Below are positions 24,768-37,106 of a DNA stretch of 64,000 nt, in pieces. Source of the DNA: Rotaria sordida (lineage: Eukaryota > Rotifera > Eurotatoria > Philodinida > Philodinidae); contig CAJNOL010000046.1 in the NCBI GenBank assembly GCA_905250125.1, positions 124,001 to 188,000 on the forward strand, written 5' to 3'. The number at the start of each line of letters is the position of its first letter. Within the stretch, counting starts at the first letter, position 1. A program made the position numbers and the translations under genes. Under the pieces are notes generated by a model, which searched no databases, was not told where the DNA came from, and saw only the letters and a list, made by a program, of their open reading frames with translations.

Positions 24768-24777
24768 TATATTTTAG
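24768..24777 (+). promoter_or_regulatory. acceptor-like site 13 nt before the second ABC gene start
   Basis: GTATATTTTAG ends at 24777 and the ATG is at 24791, mirroring copy A. Confidence 0.35.
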
Positions 24778-24790
24778 TTTAATTATAACA

Positions 24791-27700
24791 ATGGGTCGAA
24801 GAAATTCTTATGATATTAGTCGTTGTCAAATACATTTTAGTGATGATGGTAATATACCTAGTAAAGTACGAACAAGTCTCATCAATGAAGAACCTACTAA
24901 AGCATCACCTTCAAAGTATGTTTACAAAAAGTATTCTTTCATATTATATTTTGCCTTTTTATATATGTAATTTTAGTTTTAAAATGAAAGAAATTTTTAA
25001 AAAAGAAGATAATAAAATCAAAAAAGAAAAAAAAAGTTCGGCAGAACTTGTTAGCTTTTCGAGTCTGGTATGATAATATATTAATTATATATATACCGAA
25101 TGTTCCAAAAACCCGTCAAAATGAAAACAAAATATGCATAACTCTTGAACAGTTCAAGTAATTTACATACAAAGAGATGTTTTTTCTCAATGAACTTTAC
25201 ACTCATTGGACTTAGCATCTGTCTGAATTCTTTATATGGTAGCACATAAAAGGCAATGTCTATAGGATGTTTACCTGTTAAAGATCAGGTTGAATTAACA
25301 GGAAGAATCGATGAGAAAAATGCAATTGTTTTGATGAAAATTCTATCGAATCTTTCATTTCTCAAAAATTTGAAAACAGTGAACTTGCATGTTTCATTTT
25401 GAAAAGTGATCGTAAATAAAATTATGATAGGAAGCTCACGTTTATAACTTGAATTGTTCAAGAGTTATTCATGTTCCTGTTTTTCTTCTTGATAGACTTT
25501 TGTAACACCCTGTATATTCTTAGATTTTAATATTAATAAATTATACTTTTTCTAGTTTCGTTTTGCTAATAAAATCGATATAATTTGTATAATAATTGGT
25601 ACATTTGCTGGTAAATATTACTATCATATTTTTCTTTTATTTTCTTGATTTATCTTTAACATATATTTTATTTAGCTTTGGCACATGGTGCTGCATTTCC
25701 TCTAAGTAAGTTCTTATGAAAAAAAACATAATGAAAAAATACTTTCAAACATATAACCAGGTAGAAAATTTTTTAAAATAATTTTGATTGATCATTTTCT
25801 TTTTCTAATCGAAAAAAAAGAAGAAAAGCAGAGATAGCGCCAGTGGTGGTTACCAACCAGTCGAACCAGTATCAGTATTGTTCGTCTAAAATTCAGACTG
25901 GTTCTATCTCTGCTTGACACTAAAGTTCATTTCAGTCGTTTTCAAGATACTATTTTATAATTATTTTTAGTGTTACTTGTCTTTGGCAATTTAGTAGATA
26001 TTTTTACTGATCGATCTTTTGATTTATGTCAAGTAAATTTTACGCTACTTAATTCTTTTTGTCCAGACAATATTCAACTTACTAATAAAAACTTTCGTAA
26101 TGAATATAAGTATGGTTATATTTTTATTTTAATCTATATGACAATATGATTTTTATATATAGAAAATGTAACTTTTCACAAGGAAATTTTACACTAATAA
26201 ACGATAATTTTATGCCAAATATTGGTAAACAATCTATGTGGCTTGTTAGTCAGTATCGTAATGTTATGTATTTATATATCTTTTTTTTTATATTTTCTTA
26301 ATTTTAGTTATGGGATGTGCAACAATTGTAGTAGGTTATTTTCAAGTTGCTTTTTGGTCTATTGCATGTGAACGTCAAACACGTCGTCTTCGTGAAACAC
26401 TTTTTCGATCAATACTTAGTAAAGAAATAGCTTATTTTGATACAAATCAAACTGGTCAACTTAGTACAAGATTGACTGAAGATGTTAATAAAGTACATGA
26501 TGGTACAGGTGATAAAATTGGTTCAGCATTACAATTTATTGCTTCGTTTATTGCTGGTCTTATACTTGGGTATGTCGAATTAATTTGTGAGATATATAGA
26601 TTTTATTTTATAGATATTATTTAGATTTATTAAAGGATGGAAATTAACATTAGTGATACTTTCTATCAGTCCAATACTTGTTGTTAGTGCAGCTATTTGT
26701 ACAAGAGTACGTAATAAAAGAAAAAAACCAAGTAATTAACAGTATTTATTTTATTTATATATGCCCTAGTAGATAACAGCAACAATGACATCACAAGAAT
26801 TGAAATCATATGCAAAAGCTGGAGCTGTTGCTGAAGAAGTTTTAAGTAGTATACGAACTGTTTTTTCATATAATGGTGCAGCTTATGAATCGAAAAGGTA
26901 ACAAATCATAATTGATTAATTAAATATTTTTTTGTCTTTTGTTTCATTTTAATAGATATGAAAAACATTTAAGATCAGCAAAAATAAGTGGTATTCGTAA
27001 AGGAGGATTAAATGGAATTTTAATGGGTATTGTGTGGCTTTTGATCTTTTGTGTTTATGCTTTGGTATAATTGATTTTTATTTAATATATTAAAATATTT
27101 TCTTTTATTCTTAGGGTTTTTGGTATGGAGCTAAACTTGTTCGGGAAGAGAATTTTTCCATTGGTGGAATTCTTATTGTAATATTGTCTATCATTGAATA
27201 GTTCGATACTTTTACCTGTTTGATTTATATTTAGGTATTTTTCTCACTTGTTACAGCAATGTTTGGTCTCGGTCAAGCAGCTCCTCATCTTCAATCAGTT
27301 GCACAAGCTCGAGGTGCAGCTTATACATTATGGAATATAATTGATACGGTAACAAGAATTTCTGTAGTCAATAAGAAAGCACTCATTTTTGAACTCGTGC
27401 AACAAGAAAAATATTTCATATCAAACATGAAAATAAAACGAAATCGGAAGAAATGTGACATTTAGATATTTTCATACATGTGAATATTATATATGGTTTG
27501 GTAATAGAGAGATTACCATAGATCTAATTTGAAAGAATTCTTATAAACCCAAAAAAATCGCAAAATACAAAAGAAAACAGATAATCTTCAGTCTAATTTA
27601 AAGAGCAATACACAATCAGTTTTCCTCAATAATTACAGATTTATTGCTCTTTTCTATGAAAAAAAGAAAACTCGCATACATTTATCATATGAATTTTATT

Positions 27701-30700
27701 TACTCTAGCCATCAAAAATCTCAATTGATGGTAAGAATGGTATTCAAAAGGAGGATTTAATTGGTGATATAAAATTTACTAATGTTCATTTTGCTTATCC
27801 ATCTCGAATTGATGTTCCTGTTCTTAATGGACTTTCATTTACAGCTCAACGTGGTCAAACAACAGCACTTGTTGGTTCTTCTGGTTGTGGAAAAGTAAAC
27901 ATCTCAATTTAATATCAACTTCTCACAAAAATAAATCATTTATTTTAGAGTACATGTATACAATTATTGCAAAGATTTTATGATCCAATTGATGGTTCTG
28001 TTGAAATTGATGATATTCAAGTTAATCAATATAATCTTAGTTGGCTTCGAGAACATATTGGTGTTGTATCACAAGAACCAATTTTATTTCAAACAACAAT
28101 TAAAGAAAATATACTTTTTGGAAAAACCAATGCAACACAAGATGAAATTGTAACAGCAGCTAAAATGGCTAATGCACATGATTTTATAAAAGAATTACCA
28201 GATAAATATGATACACTTGTTGGTGAACGTGGTGCACAATTAAGTGGAGTATGAAATATTCTTTTCTTTATGTTTTCCTAATTTATTGATGAATTAATTT
28301 TTCTAGGGACAAAAACAACGAATAGGTATAATGATTGTTAAATAAAAAGATAAGTTATTTGTTTTTCTTATTGAATAATTTTTGAATAGCTATTGCTCGT
28401 GCACTTGTTCGTAATCCTCGTATTCTTTTACTTGATGAAGCAACAGTAAGAAGAAATTAAATAAATCAATTTGATTGATTATAAGATTTAATATTGTAAT
28501 GTTTTGTTATAGAGTGCTCTTGATAGAGAAAGTGAAAGTATTGTACAAGAAGCTCTTGATCGTGCATCGAAAGGACGTACAACAATTGTTATTGCACATC
28601 GTTTATCAACTATAGTAAATGCATCAAAAATAATTGTTCTTGATAAAGGATCAGTAATTGAAGAAGGTAAATGTAATAAAAAATGAAAGAAACTATTAAA
28701 ATAAATAGTTATTTAAGGAAATCATAAAACATTAATGAATGCACGAAGTGTTTATTATGGTCTTGTTGAAGCACAAAATTTACGTATGAAGAATAATGAT
28801 CAAAAGGAACTTGAAAATGATGAAGATGATGAAATATCTAGTATGAAAAAATGTTTTATTTTACTTCTTTCTCATATGAAAAGCTGAATTGAACTTATGA
28901 GGAATATTTTCTAACTGATTGATTGTTTTTGAGTCGGAACTATATATATGCATCATGTAGACTCTAATGAGATTTGAATATGCTGAAAAGAATTTGAACT
29001 ATTAGCTTATTGCTGCCGAGATATTGTATTTGTACAATATTTTTTAAGTTGATACCTTAACCTCCTTCAGAAAAACTGATTTTCGTATTTTGACTCGAAA
29101 CTTTGCACAGCAACAAGACTTAACGAGAACAGTTCATCGTGAAAGTTTCACACCTTTTTTTTAACCAAAAGATCAGAAACTTTCACAATAATTTATTCTC
29201 GTTAAGGTCTATCGCTGTGCATAGTGTTTCGAATGGAAATACGAAAATCAGTTTTCCTGAAGGAGCCCAAGGCATCAACTTAAAAAATACTGTACAAATA
29301 CAATATCTCGGCAGCAATAAGCTAATAGTCTAGACGGAAAAAAAACAATTAAGCAGTTAGAGAATTTTTCTCATTAGCTATATCCAGAAAATATCTGATA
29401 ATATTTAATTGATTTTAGTCGATAATGAATTAAATCGATCTGTATTAATAAGTGATCACAATAAATCCTGTCATAATAAATCGATTGAAGAAGATCAAAT
29501 AAATCAAAAAGGTGATCAAATAGACGAATCTCAAGAGGTAAATTCTTGTTAAAAATTAAAAGTTTTATCTACAATAACCTAATATTATATAAAAATCATA
29601 AACAAATAAGATATATATTTGAAATAAAAAAAAATTTAGCATGTATCAGTTATTTAACTTCATTACAAATCCAAGAATGTTTCTTGCAAAAAAAATAATC
29701 ATGTATCAAACTCATAAGAATCTATAAAACTCAATATTGAATTATCAATTTTGTGTTTTTGCTTCAAAAGAAGAACATAAACAATATTTAATATATGTAG
29801 CAATAAATAAAATTTTAAGCGAAATCATAATATAATTACTTTCTCTAAAAAAACTTTTTTTCAACATGCAATATAGTTTTAAAATTAATTCAAAAATAAG
29901 TTTTTCCATATGTATATATATGTTAACATCTTTGATTATTATTAGTATAACTTTCTTTTTGTTTAAGACAGTTGCACTTCTTAAATAAGAAGATTATTCT
30001 TCTGATCATGTAATTATTCAAATAAATATATTTATTTTTATACTCTATGCTTATTTTTCACAATAACATTGTTGATATCTGCCATTAATTCTTGCTTTTA
30101 AAGTCTGACTCTTTGTGTTTGCAACTATAATAACCTTAGTTATATTCATGTACTTTATATTTATCTTTGTTTTTTCTAATCTATTATTAGTATTCTGGAC
30201 GTTCACCATTTTTCGCAGTACTTCGAATGAATAGTCCTGAATGGTTTTACATTATATTGGCTTGTCTTGCTTGTATTTGTAATGGAGGTTAGAATGATAC
30301 TTTTTTTTTGTTTTTGTTTTTGTTCTGTTTATTTCGATATTTTTATTTTATCTTAGGTGTTCAACCAATATTTGGTATTATTTTAAGTAAAGTGATTGCA
30401 GTAAGTTAAATTTTTCTTTTGTTTACAAAAATAAAAATTACTTTTAAAGGTATTTGAAGAATGTGATCCACACATACAAGAAAAACGTGTATTAATTTAT
30501 GTTTTATTTTTTATTGGTATTGGTTTGATTACATTATTTACAATGTTTTTACAAGTAAATATTAATTAAATTTATTTTTAATTAAATTCTTCTTTAGAGT
30601 TTTCTTTTTGCAATATCGGGTGAAACATTAACACAACGTCTTCGTGCTAAAATCTTTCAAACTTTATTACGACAAGAAATTACTTATTTTGATCGACCAG

Positions 30701-33471
30701 AAAATAATACAGGTGCTTTATGTACACGTCTTGCAACTGAAGCTTCAGATGTTCAAGGAGTAAGATTTTCTTTTTTTTTTGAAATTTAAAAAAAAAAAGA
30801 ATAATTCTTTTCTTATTTCTTAGGCTACTGGTGTTCGAATTGGAACAATGTTACAAAATATATCAAATCTTGGTGTTGGAATTATTTTAGCATTTATTTA
30901 TGGTTGGTCATTAACATTAATTATGTTAGCTTTTGTACCATTTATGATTATTGCTGGATTTTTACAAATGTATTTAATGACTGGATTTGCAAATAAAGTT
31001 TGTTTTGAAAGGATTTTTTTGAATGAAAATTTTTCTATTATTTATATTATAGGATAAAAAAGCTTTAGAAGATGCTGGAAAGGTTTGTAATTAAAAACAA
31101 AACCATAACTAAGAATTGAAATAATCTATGATGTGAAAGTCTTGGCAAAAGAAAATATTCGTTCATTTTTTGGTCCGTAAAAGACATATGGTTAACGCCA
31201 GATGCAGTTAGTTAGAATTAGAATTTTTCATAGGTTCCAAAAAAAAATTGTTTCACATTTTAAATTTGATAGGTTGCAATCGAAATAGTATTCTATACAC
31301 AGGCACTTTCTTTTTGGATCCTCTGAAACAATTTGATGATGTTCAATTTTATCATCCTAGAAGGAAATTCTAAATACATATTTGGAAAGAACGAAAAAGT
31401 TTAATTCTAACTAACTACTTCTGGCTCTAAACATGTACTTTTTCAGTAGTTGAAAACTAAGTAAATATTCTATGTCAATCCTTTCGCGACATAGATTAAT
31501 TATTTATATAATAGATTGCTGTTGAAGCTATATCAAATATACGAACAGTTGCACAATTAACAAAAGAACCATATTTTGGTGATGAATATTGTAAATTACT
31601 TGATTTTCCTTATAGGTATGTGTCAAAAAGAAGTTTGTAAAAAGATGTTCTTATTTTTTGTTTATTATAGAAATAGTTTAAAACGAGCACAAGTATTTGG
31701 TATTTTATTTAGTATTAGTGATTCAGTAAAATTTAATATTATTAAATAAATTTTCGTAATTTTTATTTCATTATTTAAAGATTATGTTTTTTGCACAAGC
31801 AGCTTTATTTACTTTTGGAGCTTGGAGAGTTGAACAAGGAGCAATGACGTAAGTTATTATTCTTAATTTTTCAAATACATTTAATCAGATTTTTATTTTT
31901 CTAGTTTTGAAAATATTATGCTGTAAGTCTGGAGAAACTTTTCTATAAAGATTTAAATAATAATTTGTTTGTATTTAAAAAACAGTGTACTTAATTGTAT
32001 ACTTTTCGGTGCAATGGCTGTAAGACAATTCATAGACATGAATATATATGAAACTTATTTTTGTGTTTTATAAAGGTTGGTCAAACTGCATCAATGTCAC
32101 CGGATTATTCAAAAGCAATTGTATGTTTGAATTTTAATTATAAAAATAAACTTGTATTGATTATTTAGGCATCATCAAAAAAAATTTTGATTTTATTTGA
32201 ACGTGTACCAACCATTGATAATTCTTCAACTGCTGGAGTAACATTGGTAAAATAATGATATTGTAAAACATATTTGATTTTTTTGTTGTTCTTATGTAAT
32301 TTATTAACAGAAAAATTTTGATGGTGAAATTGATTTAAAAGATTTGGAATTTTATTATCCAAATCGACGAGAAGTACAAGTTTTAAAAAATTTTAATTTA
32401 ACAATTCGACCTCGTATACAACAATCCTTTCTTTTTCTTTTTCGAAAAATTTTAATTTCATTTAAATTTAGATAAACAAATTGCTCTTGTCGGTTCATCT
32501 GGTTGTGGAAAAAGTACAATTATTCAATTACTTGAACATTTTTATGATCCAACAGGTGGGCAAATAGTAAGTTAAAAATATAAAAACATCAAACAAGGAG
32601 ATTTATCTTAGCAATGTCTTCTTACAAAAATAAAAGTATTATTTAACTCTTTCCTTACGAGATTTTTACAAAGATTACAAAAAAAAAAAAATATGAATTT
32701 GCTCATAGAAGGAATAAAATGCATGTATCTGGTTGAGACATTTTTTAATGTTCATTGAAAAAAATTAATTAAAAGAAGAAAAAATTATATTTTAGTTAAT
32801 TAATCAAAATGAATTATCAAGTTTAAATCTTCAATGGTGGAGAAGTCAAATTGGTTTTGTTAGTCAAGAACCAGTTTTATTTAATTCAACAATTAGAGAA
32901 AATATTGCTTATGGTGATACATCAAGAATAGTATCTATGGAAGAAATTGAACAAGCAGCTAAAAATGCTAATATTCATCATTTTATTGCAACTTTACCAA
33001 AACAATATGAAACAAATGTTGGTGCAAGAGGTACACAATTATCTGGCGGTCAAAAACAACGAATTGGTATGAAACAGATGAAACTTTTCTAGAGGAAAAT
33101 AAAAATAAATTTATTTTTGTTTTTTTGTGTTTAATTTTAGCTATTGCTCGAGCACTTATTCGAAATCCAAAAGTCTTATTACTCGATGAAGCAACAGTAA
33201 GTATTAAATAGATGATCATATATTTATTAATTGATATCTAAATTGATATTAGAGTGCACTTGATACAGAAAATGAACGTATAGTACAAGAAGCACTTGAT
33301 GAAGCATCAAAAGGTCGTACAACTATTGTTATTGCTCATCGTTTATCAACAATACAAAACTCTGATCGTATATGTGTTGTTCGTCGTGGTCATATTGTTG
33401 AATCTGGTAAACATGATGAATTATTGGCACACAAAGGATATTATTATCGTTTAGCACAAGCAAATAAATGA
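24791..33471 (+). CDS. ABCB1/P-glycoprotein-like full ABC transporter, copy B
   Basis: Same 37-exon structure as copy A, in frame to 1330 residues. Exons 1-8: 24791-24915, 24977-25067, 25556-25610, 25676-25705, 25971-26109, 26163-26248, 26308-26569, 26625-26706. Exons 9-19 run 26773-29537 at a near-constant offset of +10891 from copy A. Exons 20-24 run 30191-30997. Exons 25-37: 31053-31082, 31515-31615, 31671-31725, 31781-31848, 31905-31922, 31986-32019, 32076-32120, 32169-32246, 32311-32413, 32472-32566, 32796-33066, 33141-33196, 33253-33471. All ATPase motifs are intact in both NBDs. The first TM helices and extracellular loop (exons 1-8) and the region of exons 25-32 differ clearly from copy A; the NBDs hardly differ. 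A drug/toxin efflux role is inferred from family. AATAAA is at 33485. Confidence 0.93.
25094..25514. mobile_element. fold-back element in ABC copy B intron 2
   Basis: The left end has TGTTCCAAAAACCCGTCAA then ATAACTCTTGAACAGTTCAAG. The reverse complement of the right end has ACAGGGTGTTACAAAAGTC then ATAACTCTTGAACAATTCAAG. Tips lie at TATA/TATA, suggesting a TA target. Absent from copy A, whose intron is about 70 bp. Confidence 0.75.
25827..25914. repeat. 88-bp mini element with 18-bp inverted ends, ABC copy B intron 4
   Basis: AGCAGAGATAGCGCCAGT at the left matches the reverse complement of ACTGGTTCTATCTCTGCT at the right. Not present in the corresponding copy A intron. Confidence 0.55.
28999..29328. 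mobile_element. 330-bp fold-back element in ABC copy B, linker intron
   Basis: Nearly base-for-base copy of 18108-18437, at the same position between exons 18 and 19. Confidence 0.85.
31123..31497. mobile_element. fold-back element in ABC copy B intron 25 only
   Basis: The left arm runs AATCTATG...GCCAGATGCAGTTAGTTAG and the right arm is its imperfect reverse complement (CTAACTAACTACTTCTGGC...ACATAGATT). The copy A intron at this place is 58 bp; here it is 432 bp. Confidence 0.7.
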
Positions 33472-33693
33472 CATCTTTTTTTTCAATAAAATAGACATTT
33501 TTAAATGAAGTTTAGGCTGGTTTTTATTTTTGTCTGTATTAGTTATGAATAAATGAAAAAACAACAACAAATATGAATAGGATTCTATGCCAATGAAATG
33601 ATAGTAAAATATGTATGAGAGCATAGAAATAATAAGAGAACATGTAGTTTATTTTTGAAGTCATCATGTGAATGTTTTTCGTTTATTTTTTGT

Positions 33694-35479
33694 TTAATAT
33701 GGTGAATAGCTTGATGAACCACCACTACCGCGACTAGCACCGCGATATGGACCACTACGATTACCACGGTATGCACTGCCTGAAAGAAAACAAAAAATTG
33801 AAAATTGTAATTTATTGAATTAAAACTTACCACGATCATTTGCATCTGGAAATGAATCACTGCCACTACTCATACCTGTTGAAAAATTATTTTTGTTTTT
33901 TATACGAAGATTTTTTCTTTTCCTCATTCTAATAACTTACCACGAAAACCACCACCACTACTATTACCATTTCGATCATTGGAGAATCCTTTTCCCGAGC
34001 TACCCCATCGATTACCACCGGAACTATAATTTTGACGAGAGTCACTATTATCATTCCAATTACTTCGTGTACCACGATAACCTTTTAGTTTCAATAGAAA
34101 ACTTCATTAGAATACAAATAAGAAAAAAATGAAACACAATACAGACCACCTCGACCACCACGATCATTGTTATTATTACGATTACGACGTTGTGCTAATT
34201 GCACACGTACACTTGTACCTATTGAATCAATATGTTGATCTAATAAATAATAAATCGAAAAGAACAATAGAAAAGAAATCAACTAAAATGAAGTTTACCA
34301 TTATATTTTGCAATAGCCCTATTAGCTGTTTCATCATCTTCATAGGTAACTGTAGCTCGGCCATTTGGTTCACCTGTATCACGATCTTTATAAATCCAAA
34401 TTTTTGGACCACCTGATCGATCATCCGTCTGAGAAAACATAAAAGAAAAATAACTTAAAAAATTAAAACAAATAATATTTTACTTTAAGAGGTCCAACAG
34501 TTGAAAAAATATCGAGAATTTCATCTCGTGTAATATTTTTTGGTAAATTTTGAATAAATATTGTATCAGTTTGAATTTCAACTTCACCTCTATCATCATT
34601 TTGTCGACGAAATCCATAACCACCACTTTGTCCTAAGATAATTACAAAAACATGTTTTTCAAATGGAAATAAAATGAAACTAAAATAAATCCCAATGGAA
34701 AATAAGAGAGAATTTTTTTTTCTTGTTTAATAATAAATAGAGTAAATATATATATTTTTCGAAATCAAATATTCTGTTCAATTTTTTTTTTTTCGTAATC
34801 TATGATATCTTCTTTTTTTTTTTATTTTTATTCGAAATTAATAATATAAAGTGGATCCAATGGGTGTATAAATCTTACTTGAATTATTATTTCCAAATGA
34901 CCCGCGATATGATCCACTGTAGTAAGATAGAAATCAAAAAGAAAAAAACATCAAATCAATCATCATGTATACATAAAAATATCCTCAGGTTCTTTTTTTT
35001 TTTTTTTGTTAATCTATATACGTTTACCCATTATATCATTTTCGTACGTTACTTTTTTTTATCATATTTCATTACTTGTATATATATATTCTTTGAAATA
35101 ATATAGAAATTTATATGATTGTTTGTTCCAAAAAAGATATGTATGTTGTGTTCTGCTTTTTTATTTTCGTTTCATATTTATATCGAAATGTATTATTTCA
35201 AAGAGAAATGAAAAATAATTTTATTTGTATTATGAATGAGTAGCAAAAATTTTATACTTATGTTATATAATGCAACTTACGCTCCTCGTGGACGACTATC
35301 TTCATCATTATTAGAATGAGAATAACCTGTACGTGAACCTAGAAGAAATTCATATGATTGTTTGTTTTTTTTTTGTTAATTTAAATAGAAAAATGCATTC
35401 GAGTTTTACCACCATGGGATCCTGAACTCCATATATTTCCACTTGCATCTTCATTCGAAGGATTGTTCATATACGACAT
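33694..35479 (-). CDS. FET-like (FUS/EWS/TAF15, cabeza-type) RRM and RG-rich RNA-binding protein
   Basis: Nine minus-strand exons: 35479-35410, 35338-35281, 34916-34879, 34632-34484, 34428-34299, 34239-34147, 34081-33941, 33875-33831 and 33779-33694; 269 residues in frame. A short Ser/Asn/Gly-rich N-terminus precedes one RRM: DTIFIQNLPKNITRDEI, then KIWIYKDRDTGEPNGRATVTYED, the FET-specific variant, and SVRVQLAQRR. The C-terminus is rich in Arg/Gly/Ser/Asn and ends SPY. FET proteins bind nascent RNA and phase-separate in the nucleus. The RanBP2-type zinc finger usual for the family is not present, and the N-terminal low-complexity domain is very short. Introns at 35280-34917 and 34878-34633 are long. 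Other RRM/RG proteins remain possible. Confidence 0.78.
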
Positions 35480-37106
35480 TATGAATTGTAAAGAATAATT
35501 TGTCTTTTACAGTCGAATATATATATGTGTAACAAAGTAAATATCGCCGACAAAAAAGAAAACTGAATGAAACTAAATAATGTAAATTCGCCATTTCTTG
35601 GTGTGAAAATTTGCTTTATCAATGGAGACCAAACATATATGTTAATGGTTAATAAAAAAATAAAGATGTCACTATTTGATGGTTAGAAATGAGATTATAT
35701 TGCAAAAATCAAGAATTCTTCTTGATAATAAATATTTTGTTTTTTTTTGTTATTCATCTATGAATAAAATGAACGATATTTATCGTACTTCAAAATACGA
35801 ATATTTAATAAATACGTATTGTAAGCATGAACGGCACAAGACAAAGTTTTCCGGGAAAGTAATTGAAATATCTTGTAGTATTGACGTACCACTTTTGATT
35901 GTAGGACAAGAGCTTTCGTTCTAAGAAAAACACTTTAGATCATCATGATGGAGTAAAATATCGTCGTGTCAGGTGGCAATAGAGACAAGATAATTTGCTC
36001 GATCGAGATAGGTTATCCTGTATACAATAGCATGGGAATGAAACCAAGTGGTATTTTTGTTTTGCTGTAGTATTGAAAACAATATAAACCTAACGACTGA
36101 TACTACTCACATCAGTTTTCAGTTAATCGTCGGTCATTATCATGCGTTCTGAAACCGGTATGTGAATTATAGATAATGATTATTGCAGATATGTTATTCT
36201 AAGTCAAACAGATTTACGAAATGAATGTTAGCGGATTAGAGAAATGAAAATCATTATCGGATTCTATTCTGTTATGATTTTAATAAAACTTTTAAGAACT
36301 AGAAACTATTGTTAAAATTAGACGAAACTATTTATTAGAGACATATGAAAAGGATGAGACTAACAGAGGCTTTTTATAGCATTTCTCTGTATAACATCTA
36401 ATATATTTGACCAATGTATCACCAATACAGAAATGAAGGCATACACATTGACACGCATATTTTTATTGGGTTTTATTTCTTATTTTTTAAATGATCAATT
36501 TAAAAAAAAAACTTAATCATCATTTACAAATATCTTCATCAAAAAAACTTTTTAGAATTTGTTTTGGATTACAAGTTACCTGAAGACTACGTTTAACGTG
36601 GTCTGACACATTAGCATTATCGAGAATCATCTTGATTAATGATTAATAAATCTTACAGAAGATTTCATTGTGAAATTTCACGTAAACATTACTGTCTTAA
36701 TCTGCATGCTAAAATATGTTCTTAAGTCTATAAAATAATTGAGAAATTTTATTTTCTTCAAAATATATTTTGATTATGAAAGAAATGTAATTAGAACCAA
36801 TATTCTATTTAGGGTGGTAGCCGAAGGAGTGGTGATCATTCAAAGATTAGGTTCGCTCTCCGGAAGTGAAAATTTCGATAAAACACTGAGTAGAACAGCC
36901 TTTTCACTAAATAAGAAAAGAAATTGTATTTAAAAATAAACAATTTTCTGAAAAAAAATTCAAACTATAACTCAATTTTTGATTGAAACTATTAATTAAA
37001 ATTCAGTTTATTTCATCAGAAGATTTTAAAATATTAAAGAAAAATATAACGAATATATCTTATTTCTATAAAAAATAATATGATTCTTGTGTTTTCTTTC
37101 AATTGA
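35480..37106. other. intergenic, no gene recognised
   Basis: About 1.6 kb between divergently oriented genes, so it should carry both promoters. A segment at about 36815-36870 (CAAAGATTAGGTTCGCTCTCCGG) resembles 52938-52968 in the PARP intron and may be a dispersed repeat. Short open frames here show no protein character. Confidence 0.6.

Larger units (their letters stand above)
22505..24790. other. intergenic region between the two ABC genes
   Basis: About 2.3 kb. The first 190 bp resemble the 3' flank of copy B (shared AATAAATGAAAAA and AAATATGAATAGGATT), so the tandem duplication extends past the stop codon. The rest shows no gene; it contains one compact hairpin (23895-23942) and must hold the copy B promoter. 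Confidence 0.7.

Noticed and set aside
33585..34424. Several His/Tyr-rich or Ile-rich open frames on both strands
   Set aside because: Shadows of the RG- and Asn-rich exons and introns of the FET-like gene.
36739..36933. 64-residue frame with GVVIIQRLGSLSGSENFDK
   Set aside because: Part of it resembles noncoding sequence in the PARP intron at about 52940, so a dispersed repeat is more likely than a gene.
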